DNA from: Actinomycetes bacterium
Lineage (GTDB): Bacteria; Actinomycetota; Actinomycetes; S36-B12; UBA5976
Assembly: GCA_021784375.1 (NCBI GenBank)
Contig: JAJXSV010000025.1
Location: 2,023-15,294 of the forward strand
Length of the DNA: 13,272 nt
Direction: 5' to 3'
The translations under genes and the position numbers were made by a program. Under the pieces are notes generated by a model. The model made no database searches, was not told where the DNA came from, and saw nothing but the letters and a program-made list of their open reading frames with translations. Shown here piece after piece: positions 7,032 to 13,272 of this stretch (position 1 is its first letter; the number at the start of each line of letters is the position of its first letter).

Positions 7032-7037
7032 GCAATC

Positions 7038-7043
7038 ACCGTA
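7038..7043 (-). promoter_or_regulatory. -10 box TACGGT of a probable leaderless promoter for lemA-htpX
   Basis: On the minus strand TACGGT (7043-7038) is followed by GATTGC and then the lemA ATG. The 6-base spacing puts the transcription start at or beside the ATG. Unlike the other two boxes here it contains no AGGG, so it cannot be explained as a ribosome site. TTGGCG lies 19 bases further upstream, too far for a confident -35. It would make lemA-htpX independent of the upstream glnA2-glnE genes. Confidence 0.55.
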
Positions 7044-7090
7044 GCCGTACCCGGTGACGCCACGCCAACCCCCTCCCCCGGGGCCGCTCG

Positions 7091-10000
7091 CTAGTGCTGG
7101 TCCACGCCGTCGGGGGCATGGCCGTAGAACACCGTCTCGAACACCTTGTGTGCGCGGCGGGTGACGCGCCGGTACTCGTCGAGCAGGGCGGCGCCGCTCG
7201 ACACCTGCAGCACATCGGCCATGAGGCGCAGGTCGGTGAGGTCGGTGGAGACCTGATCCTGCGACTTCCCGGTGAGGAGCATCTGCAGGTTCCGGATGTG
7301 CGTGGCCATGATCCAGGCGGCGACCAGCGTGTCGTGCTGTTGCAGGGTGAGCAGCCCCGCGTCGCGGGCAGCGGCGAGCGCACCGAGCGTGGACAGGTCG
7401 CGCAAGGCGGGGACGGCCGCCGCGTGCTGGAGCTGCAGCAACTGCACGAGCCACTCGACGTCCGCGAGTCCGCCGCGTCCCAACTTCGTGTGCAGCGCGG
7501 GATCCGCGCCACGGGGCAGGCGCTCGGCCTCGACGCGCGCCTTGATCCGTCGGATCTCGCGCACCTCGGCGTCCGGCAGTCCCCCAGCCGGATAGCGCAT
7601 GCGGTCGATGAGCGACACGAAGTCGGCGCGGAGTTGCTCGTCACCGGTGAAGGGACGGGCGCGCAGCAGCGCCTGGCTCTCCCAACTCAGTGACCAACGC
7701 GCGTAGTACGCCGTGTACCCCTGCAGGGAACGCACCAAGGCCCCGCTGCGCCCCTCCGGTCTCAGGTCGGCGTCCACGAGGAGGGGCGGCTCGGTGCCCG
7801 GCGCCGCGAGCAGGTTCGTGAGCAGGCTGGCGACCTCGACCGCCGCCCCCAGGCAGTCGACGGACTCGTCGATCGGGTCATGCACGAAGATCACGTCGGC
7901 ATCACTGCCGTAGGACAGTTCACGACCACCGAAGCGTCCCATGGCCACGATCGCGAACCGGGTCGGGAACGCACGTTGTCTGCGCTCCTCCCAGTCACGC
8001 ACGACGGCCTCGGAGGCCGCGGCCACGGTCGCCTCCGTGACGTCGCTGAGCGCCACGCAGACATCGACGGGGCCGATCAGTCCGATGATGTCCGCCGCGG
8101 TGATGCGGAAGAGCTCCCGACGGCGCAGGCTGCGCAGGATGCTCACCGCGCTTGGCGCGCCATCCTGTCGTTCCGCGGTGGCACGGAACTCCGCGAGCAG
8201 TTGCGGCAGCGAACGGGGCTGCAGGTCATCGAGGTGCTCCAGCATCGCCACCGACTCCGGCGCGGTCAGCAGGAGGTCCGTCGCCAGGCGCGAATAGCCG
8301 AGGATCCGAGCCATGCGCTCTGCGACGGCGGAGTCGTCGCGCAGCAGGCGCAGGTACCAGGGCGTCGTGCCGAGGGCGTCGGAGACGCGACGGAAGCCCA
8401 GCAGCCCCTGGTCGGGAAGCGGGGTCTCCGCGAACCATGACAGGAGCACGGGCAGCAGTGTGCGTTGGATGGCGGCACGTCGTGAGACGCCGGTCGTGAG
8501 CGCCTCGACATGCCGCATGGCGCCCTCGGGGTCGCGGTATCCGAGCGCGCGCAGCCGTTCCACGGCCTGCTCCATGGTCAGGCGCGCATCGCCACCGTCC
8601 AATCGGGCCACCGCCTGCAACAGTGGACGGTAGAACAGCTTCTCGTGGATGCGCCGTACGTCCTTCGTGTGGTGGCGGAGGACCTTGTCCAACTGCTCGG
8701 TGGTGCGCATCTGCAGCGAGCGGGCAATGGTGCGCAACTGCAGGTCGTCGGTGGGCACCAGGTGCGTGCGCCGCAGTTCGAGGAGCTGGATGCGATGCTC
8801 CAGTGTGCGCTCGAAGCGGTACGAACTCGCCATCACCGCGGCGTCCTCGCGCCCGACATAGCCTCGCTCGGCGAGGGCGGTCAGCGCTTCCATGGTGCTC
8901 CGCGCGCGCAGGCCGGGGTCGGTCCGCCCGTGCACGAGCTGCAGCAGTTGCACGGAGAACTCGACGTCCCGCAGGCCCCCCGGACCGAGCTTGAGCTCAC
9001 GTGGCAATTGGTCCGCGGGGATCTCCCGCTCGACGCGCCTGCGCATGCCCTGTACGTCGCTCACGAAGTTCGGGCGTGCCGTCGCCGACCACACCATGGG
9101 CAGCATGGCGTCGACGTACGCGGCGCCCAGATCGACGTCACCAGCCACCGCGCGCGCCTTGAGCAGCGCCTGGAACTCCCAGGTCTGGGCCCAGCGTTCG
9201 TAGTAGCCGACATGCGACTTGAGCGTGCGCACCAGCGCGCCGTCCCTGCCCTCCGGTCGAAGTGCGGCATCCACCTGCCAGATCGACCCCTCGGCGGTGA
9301 GGTCCTGGCAGATGGACATCACGTTCGTCGCCAGCACGGTGGCCGTGCGCAGGGCCTTGGTCGGCTCCTCGTCGCCGTCGAGAGGTTCGCCGACGAAGAT
9401 CACGTCGACGTCGCTGATGTAGTTGAGCTCGCGGCCGCCGCACTTGCCCATCGCGATGACGGCGAAGCGGCAGGGCGTGGCGACGTCGGCGAGTTCCGCC
9501 TGGGCGATGGCGAGCGCGGTCTGCAGCACTGCGTCGGCCAGGTCGGAGAGCATCTCCGCGACGCGCTCGAAGGGCACGCCGTGCGCGAGGTCCTGCGCCG
9601 CGATGCACGCGAGCAGTCGGCGGTAACGCACCCGCAGTTCATTGCGTGCCGGCATGCCCGTGACGGTGGCGTGCGGGACCGCCATGGCCGCGTCTGCCCC
9701 TGCGCCTTCCAGCAGATAGGCGCGCATCGCATCGGCGGAAGCCAGTCGCTCCCAGGGCCCTCCGGTCGCGAGCAGCGCCAGGTCCTGGGGCCGCTTCACG
9801 AAGTGCTCGGCCAGACCGCGCGAGGTGCCGATCACGGCCAGCACGCGATGCCGCGCGCCGTGGTCGTTGGCGAGGATGGACAGCGATTCCGGGGCCACTG
9901 CCGCCATGTCCGCCAGCACGGACAGGGCTTGATCGGGGTCGGCGGCGAGGTCGAGATCGTCCAGCGACTCCCCTGCGAACACCGAGGCCAGCGGCTCCTG

Positions 10001-10096
10001 CAGCAGGAGCCCCAGGGCCACGTCCGTGTTGCGCACACCGACGCGCAGGAGGCGTGAGGAGGTCGAGGAGATGCGCTGCAGGCCGTCAGCGTTCAT
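7091..10096 (-). CDS. glnE: Bifunctional glutamine synthetase adenylyltransferase/adenylyl-removing enzyme
   Basis: This enzyme attaches AMP to a tyrosine of glutamine synthetase (inactivating it) and removes it again, adjusting nitrogen assimilation to nitrogen supply. It has 1001 residues, a usual size for actinobacteria (E. coli 946). It contains two homologous nucleotidyltransferase halves. The N-terminal deadenylase half has GKCGGRELNYISDVDV at 217-232, and the C-terminal adenylyltransferase half has GRFGGRELSYGSDADV at 720-735. Both keep the GG...DxD metal-binding core, so both activities should be intact. Each half is followed by a related block (RPEGRDGALVRTL in the first, RPEGRSGALVRSL in the second), underlining the internal duplication. 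The ATG at 10096 has GAGGG (10110-10106) 9 bases upstream and begins 15 bases after the glnA2 stop, so the two are co-transcribed. Its neighbour lacks the usual target tyrosine, so the substrate is probably another glutamine synthetase. Confidence 0.96.
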   Translation of the reverse strand: MNADGLQRISSTSSRLLRVGVRNTDVALGLLLQEPLASVFAGESLDDLDLAADPDQALSVLADMAAVAPESLSILANDHGARHRVLAVIGTSRGLAEHFVKRPQDLALLATGGPWERLASADAMRAYLLEGAGADAAMAVPHATVTGMPARNELRVRYRRLLACIAAQDLAHGVPFERVAEMLSDLADAVLQTALAIAQAELADVATPCRFAVIAMGKCGGRELNYISDVDVIFVGEPLDGDEEPTKALRTATVLATNVMSICQDLTAEGSIWQVDAALRPEGRDGALVRTLKSHVGYYERWAQTWEFQALLKARAVAGDVDLGAAYVDAMLPMVWSATARPNFVSDVQGMRRRVEREIPADQLPRELKLGPGGLRDVEFSVQLLQLVHGRTDPGLRARSTMEALTALAERGYVGREDAAVMASSYRFERTLEHRIQLLELRRTHLVPTDDLQLRTIARSLQMRTTEQLDKVLRHHTKDVRRIHEKLFYRPLLQAVARLDGGDARLTMEQAVERLRALGYRDPEGAMRHVEALTTGVSRRAAIQRTLLPVLLSWFAETPLPDQGLLGFRRVSDALGTTPWYLRLLRDDSAVAERMARILGYSRLATDLLLTAPESVAMLEHLDDLQPRSLPQLLAEFRATAERQDGAPSAVSILRSLRRRELFRITAADIIGLIGPVDVCVALSDVTEATVAAASEAVVRDWEERRQRAFPTRFAIVAMGRFGGRELSYGSDADVIFVHDPIDESVDCLGAAVEVASLLTNLLAAPGTEPPLLVDADLRPEGRSGALVRSLQGYTAYYARWSLSWESQALLRARPFTGDEQLRADFVSLIDRMRYPAGGLPDAEVREIRRIKARVEAERLPRGADPALHTKLGRGGLADVEWLVQLLQLQHAAAVPALRDLSTLGALAAARDAGLLTLQQHDTLVAAWIMATHIRNLQMLLTGKSQDQVSTDLTDLRLMADVLQVSSGAALLDEYRRVTRRAHKVFETVFYGHAPDGVDQH

Positions 10097-10111
10097 CGCG
10101 GTCGTCCCTCG

Positions 10112-11449
10112 TCACAGCACGGGAAGATACTTCTCCAGCTCGAACGGCGTCACCTGACGGCGGTACTCCTCCCACTCGGCGCGCTTGTTGCGGAGGAAGA
10201 AGTCGAAGACGTGCTCACCCAGGGTCTCGGCGACGAGATCGCTGCCCTCCATGACCCGGATGGCCTCGCCGAGGCTGGTCGGCAGCGCCGTCATCCCCAT
10301 GGCCCGGCGCTCCGCGGCGGTGAGGCTCCACACGTCGTCCTCCGCGCCCGGGGGCAGCGTGTAGCCCTCCTCGATGCCCTTGAGCCCTGCGTTGAGGAGG
10401 ACGGCGAAGGCGAGGTAGGGATTGCAGGCCGTGTCGAGCGAGCGCACCTCGATCCGTGTGCTGTTGCCCTTGCCCGGCTTGTACATGGGCACGCGCACCA
10501 TGGCCGACCGGTTGTTGTGGCCCCAGCACACGTACGCAGGGGCCTCGCCACCGCCCGCCAGGCGCTTGTACGAGTTGACCCACTGGTTGAGCACCGCGGT
10601 GATCTCGCCCGCGTGACGCAGGAGGCCGGCGACGAACTGCTGGCCCACCTTCGAGAGCTGGTACTGGCTGTTGGCCTCATAGAAGGCATTGCGGTCGCCC
10701 TCGAACAGTGAGAGGTGCGTGTGCATCCCGGAGCCCGGGTAGGCGCTGGAGGGCTTGGGCATGAACGACGCGTACAGCCCTTCCTTCAGCGCCACCTCCT
10801 TCACGATCGCGCGGAAGGTCATGATGTTGTCGGCGGTGGTGAGGGCATCCGCGTAGCGGAGGTCGATCTCCTGCTGTCCCGGCGCACCCTCATGGTGCGA
10901 GAACTCGACGGAGATGCCCATCTGCTCGAGCAGCAGGATGGCCTCCCGCCGGAAGTCGTAGCCGACTCCGTGCGGGGAATGGTCGAAGTAGCCGAAGTTG
11001 TCGATCGGGATCGGCAGCGTGCCCGGTTGCGGTTCGTGCTTGAAGAGGAAGAACTCGATCTCCGGGTGCGTGTAGAAGCTGAAGCCCATGTCCGCCGCCT
11101 TGGCCAGGGAGCGCTTGAGCACATGGCGCGGGTCGGCCCAGGACGGGGAACCGTCGGGCATGGTGATGTCGCAGAAGATGCGCGCCACACCGCTCGCATC
11201 TCCGCGGCTGGGCAGCAGTTGGAAGGTGGATGCATCGGGCCAGGCCAGCATGTCACTCTCATGCACGCGCGCGAAGCCCTCGATCGCCGACCCATCGAAG
11301 CCGATGCCCTCTTCGAAGGCGCCCTCGAGCTCCGCGGGCGCGACGGCCACGGACTTCAGGAACCCGAGCACGTCCGTGAACCACAGCCGCACGAAACGGA
11401 TATCCCGCTCCTCGATGGAGCGGAGGACGAATTCGGTCTGCTTGTCCAT
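10112..11449 (-). CDS. glnA2: Glutamine synthetase family protein, GlnA2 type
   Basis: This is a type I glutamine-synthetase-fold ATP-dependent ligase of 445 residues, closely resembling M. tuberculosis GlnA2, which also neighbours glnE. Visible family elements: MDKQTEFVLR start; GIGFDGSAIEGF (48-59) with Asp52 at the ammonium-site position; HPEIEFFL (128-135) and HHEGAPGQQEIDL (185-197) with metal-binding glutamates; GMHTHLS (241-247); NQWVNSYKRL (288-297); RIEVRSLD (332-339); and an FFLRNKRAEW tail block. Where adenylylated enzymes have NLYDLPPEE, this has DVWSLTAAE (372-380), with Trp374 replacing the target Tyr. It may make glutamine, but the S. coelicolor GlnA2 relative has been reported as a gamma-glutamylpolyamine synthetase, so polyamine use is a real alternative. 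ATG 11449 has GGAAGGG (11464-11458) 8 bases upstream. It is first in an operon with glnE and divergent from nadE. Confidence 0.93.
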   Translation of the reverse strand: MDKQTEFVLRSIEERDIRFVRLWFTDVLGFLKSVAVAPAELEGAFEEGIGFDGSAIEGFARVHESDMLAWPDASTFQLLPSRGDASGVARIFCDITMPDGSPSWADPRHVLKRSLAKAADMGFSFYTHPEIEFFLFKHEPQPGTLPIPIDNFGYFDHSPHGVGYDFRREAILLLEQMGISVEFSHHEGAPGQQEIDLRYADALTTADNIMTFRAIVKEVALKEGLYASFMPKPSSAYPGSGMHTHLSLFEGDRNAFYEANSQYQLSKVGQQFVAGLLRHAGEITAVLNQWVNSYKRLAGGGEAPAYVCWGHNNRSAMVRVPMYKPGKGNSTRIEVRSLDTACNPYLAFAVLLNAGLKGIEEGYTLPPGAEDDVWSLTAAERRAMGMTALPTSLGEAIRVMEGSDLVAETLGEHVFDFFLRNKRAEWEEYRRQVTPFELEKYLPVL

Positions 11450-11653
11450 GGGACACACCCTTCCAGCGGCACAACCATCCATCATGGAGCGTGCCACCGG
11501 CGTGTTACGGGCAGATTGCGCGGATCGGACTGCACCGTGGAGCGGCACATACCCGACCTGGCCTCCCGTGGGACAGGCGCATCGGGACCGGAGCGCGTGA
11601 GGCATGAGGGTGAACGGCCCGGGGAGGCATTGGCTCCGGCATAGGGTTTCGGC
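11450..11653. promoter_or_regulatory. Divergent control region between glnA2-glnE and nadE
   Basis: This 204-base non-coding stretch contains the glnA2 ribosome site (GGAAGGG, 11464-11458 on the minus strand) near one end and the nadE -10 box at the other. A 9-base direct repeat AGCGGCACA occurs at 11465-11473 and 11541-11549, the second within GTGGAGCGGCACAT and near a related GGAGCGTGCCAC (about 11486-11497). I searched by eye for GlnR-type GTnAC-n6-GaAAC boxes and saw no convincing one. I could not fix a -10 box for glnA2. No small ORF or stable hairpin stands out. Confidence 0.4.
11642..11647 (+). promoter_or_regulatory. -10 box TAGGGT of a probable leaderless promoter for nadE
   Basis: TAGGGT ends 6 bases before the nadE ATG (11654), with the same sequence and spacing as the box before the MFS transporter gene. 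This fits an actinobacterial TAnnnT -10 driving a transcript that starts at the initiation codon. No clear -35 is visible. AGGG as a weak ribosome site is the competing reading. Confidence 0.5.
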
Positions 11654-13272
11654 ATGGCCCAGATGCGGATCGCACTCGCGCAGGTCAACCCCACGGTGGG
11701 CGACCTTGCCGGCAATGCCGCGATCGTCGTGCAGACGACGAAGCAGGCCGCGTTCAGTGGCGCGCAACTCGTGGTCTTCCCCGAGATGATGCTGTGCGGC
11801 TACCCCATCGAGGACCTCGCGCTGCGCCCCTCGTTCCAGCAGGCCTCGCTGGCGGCGGTGGAGCGGCTGGCAGCGGAGCTCGATGCGAACGGATGCGGTG
11901 ACGTCAGTGTGGTGGTCGGGTACCTCGGCGTCACAGGCGACGCCACCTCCGCCTTGGGGCGCCCCGCGGGGGGTCCCCAGAACTGCCTGGCCGTCATGCA
12001 TCGAGGTCGCATCGTCGGTGTGTACGCGAAGCATCACCTGCCGAACTACGGCGTGTTCGACGAGTTCCGCAACTTCGTACCCGGTTCGGAGAGCCTGGTC
12101 GCGCGCATAGCGGGCGTGGATGTCGCGTTCGCCATCTGCGAGGACCTGTGGCAGGACGGCGGACCGGTGGCAAGGGTCCGCGAGCAGGGTGCCGGGCTGC
12201 TGGTGGTGATCAACGGCTCACCGTATGAACAGGGCAAGACGCAGACCCGTCGCGAACTCGTGCAGCGTCGCTCCCGGGAGGCCGGCTGCCCCATCGCCTA
12301 CGTGAACATGGTGGGCGCGCAGGACGAGTTGGTGTTCGACGGCGACTCGCACGTCGTCGATCCCAACGGGGTGACGCTCGCGCGTGCTCCGATGTTCGAG
12401 GAGGGCGTCATGCTGGTCGACGTCGAACTCGAGAGCTCGGCGGGTGGCAGCACACTGCCCGACGGCACCGATGTGGTCGTCATCGGCCGCTTCGCCGTCG
12501 ACGCGCACCGGGCGCTGGAGCCGACCATCGCCGAGTTCCCGCACCCCCATGCCGAGGCCTATCGGGCGCTCGTCGTCGCCACTCGCGACTACGTGCGCAA
12601 GAACGGCTTCACCTCGGTGGCGCTCGGCCTCTCCGGCGGCATCGATTCCGCGCTCGTCGCCGTGATCGCCGCGGACGCCGTCGGCGCGGAGCACGTGCAC
12701 TGCATCTCCATGCCCTCGCGATACTCGTCGCAACACTCGCGCGACGACGCGACAGACCTGGCCGCGCGCATCGGCTGCCCCATCCGCACCATCCCCATCG
12801 AACCGATGGTGTCCGCGTACGCGGCCGCCATGCCGCTGCACGGGTTGGCCGCCGAGAACCTGCAGGCAAGGGTGCGTGGCACCACCCTGATGGCCGTGAG
12901 CAATGCGGAGGGCCACCTCGTCCTCGCCACAGGCAACAAGAGCGAGTTGGCAGTCGGGTACTCGACGATCTACGGCGATGCCGTGGGCGGCTTCGCACCC
13001 ATCAAGGACGTCCTCAAGACCCTGGTCTGGGATCTCGCGCGTTGGCGCAACGCAGACGCCGAGGCACGCGGCGAGGTGCCGCCGATCCCGGTGTCCTCCA
13101 TAGACAAGGCGCCCTCGGCGGAACTGCGACCGGACCAGAAGGACAGTGACTCACTGCCCGACTACGACGTGCTCGACGCCCTGCTCGACCTCTATGTCGA
13201 GGGCGACCTCGGCGGCCGTGAGCTGGTGTCACGCGGATTCGATCCTGAACTCGTCGACCGTGTGCTCCGGCT
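11654..13272 (+). CDS. nadE: Glutamine-dependent NAD+ synthetase (C-terminus beyond window)
   Basis: This enzyme catalyses the last step of NAD+ biosynthesis: deamido-NAD+ is amidated using ATP and ammonia taken from glutamine. The frame is open from 11654 to the window end (539 complete codons). The N-terminal nitrilase-type glutaminase domain (about 4-260) has the catalytic triad Glu44 (FPEMM), Lys126 (YAKHHLPNYGVFDEFR) and Cys162 (AICEDLW). The C-terminal synthetase domain (from about 295) has the pyrophosphatase P-loop LSGGIDS (326-332), TGNKSELAVGYSTIYGD (426-442) and the late KAPSAELRPDQKDSDSLPDY (485-504). All catalytic residues are present. The size matches the shorter bacterial form, and perhaps a few dozen residues are missing past the edge. 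ATG 11654 was chosen because MRIALAQVNPTVGD begins the glutaminase fold there. It is divergent from glnA2, linking a glutamine user to a glutamine-synthetase-family gene. Confidence 0.95.
   Translation, partial: MAQMRIALAQVNPTVGDLAGNAAIVVQTTKQAAFSGAQLVVFPEMMLCGYPIEDLALRPSFQQASLAAVERLAAELDANGCGDVSVVVGYLGVTGDATSALGRPAGGPQNCLAVMHRGRIVGVYAKHHLPNYGVFDEFRNFVPGSESLVARIAGVDVAFAICEDLWQDGGPVARVREQGAGLLVVINGSPYEQGKTQTRRELVQRRSREAGCPIAYVNMVGAQDELVFDGDSHVVDPNGVTLARAPMFEEGVMLVDVELESSAGGSTLPDGTDVVVIGRFAVDAHRALEPTIAEFPHPHAEAYRALVVATRDYVRKNGFTSVALGLSGGIDSALVAVIAADAVGAEHVHCISMPSRYSSQHSRDDATDLAARIGCPIRTIPIEPMVSAYAAAMPLHGLAAENLQARVRGTTLMAVSNAEGHLVLATGNKSELAVGYSTIYGDAVGGFAPIKDVLKTLVWDLARWRNADAEARGEVPPIPVSSIDKAPSAELRPDQKDSDSLPDYDVLDALLDLYVEGDLGGRELVSRGFDPELVDRVLR

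Noticed and set aside
7032..7454. In-frame extension of lemA into the 3' end of glnE
   Set aside because: The LemA membrane segment begins at the ATG at 7031, and the upstream residues are Arg/Ala/Pro-rich translation of the other frame of glnE.
8510..10057. 515-codon plus-strand open frame opposite glnE
   Set aside because: It is a shadow of the GlnE coding frame, with low-complexity composition, no ribosome site and no family motif.
11450..12037. In-frame N-terminal extension of glnA2 up to 12037
   Set aside because: It overlaps nadE on the opposite strand, and MDKQTEFVLR is the conserved start of GlnA2 proteins. The extra residues look like non-coding translation.
1..13272. A new multi-gene defence, mobile or biosynthetic system
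   Set aside because: Every gene in the window belongs to a recognisable family with normal length and intact motifs. There are no repeats, integrases, transposases or composition breaks visible by eye to suggest an island.

Overview
The window comes from a high-GC, Gram-positive-type bacterium, almost certainly an actinobacterium. The evidence is the GC-rich codon third positions, GTG and TAG/TGA usage, the neighbouring glnE and glnA2-type genes (the same pair sits together in Mycobacterium), and three TAnnnT promoter-like boxes placed as for leaderless transcription. I cannot name a genus. Ten protein-coding genes fill nearly all of the sequence. I see no RNA gene, CRISPR array, insertion sequence, phage gene or other mobile element.

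Left block (1-4098, all minus strand): a four-gene ABC importer operon in the order substrate-binding protein (bmpA type), ATPase with two nucleotide-binding domains, permease 1, permease 2 (cut by the window edge). This is the same order as the B. subtilis nupNOPQ nucleoside importer. The ATPase/permease and permease/permease junctions are 4-base ATGA overlaps. A 19-bp stem-loop separates the binding-protein gene from the rest, as expected if the binding protein is made in excess over the membrane parts.

Middle block: a 234-base divergent intergenic region with small dyad symmetries leads into a plus-strand major facilitator superfamily transporter of unknown substrate (4333-5544). It converges, with an 18-base gap, on the minus-strand pair lemA-htpX (7031 to 5563). 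That pair encodes a LemA-family membrane protein and an HtpX-type membrane zinc protease, and their stop and start codons share one base.

Right block: glnA2-glnE on the minus strand (11449 to 7091, 15 bases apart) encode a glutamine-synthetase-family enzyme and the bifunctional glutamine synthetase adenylyltransferase/deadenylase. Divergent from them is nadE (11654 to beyond the window), a glutamine-dependent NAD+ synthetase. The theme is nitrogen and glutamine metabolism: a glutamine-synthetase-like enzyme, the regulator that modifies glutamine synthetase, and an enzyme that consumes glutamine. The GlnA here carries Trp where the adenylylated Tyr should be, so GlnE probably acts on another glutamine synthetase encoded elsewhere.

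Most of the window is ordinary actinobacterial core genome, and I do not see a new multi-gene system. The points most worth a second look are the strand-specific hairpin after bmpA, the missing lipobox in the binding protein, the shared leaderless promoter geometry, and the GlnE/GlnA2 mismatch.
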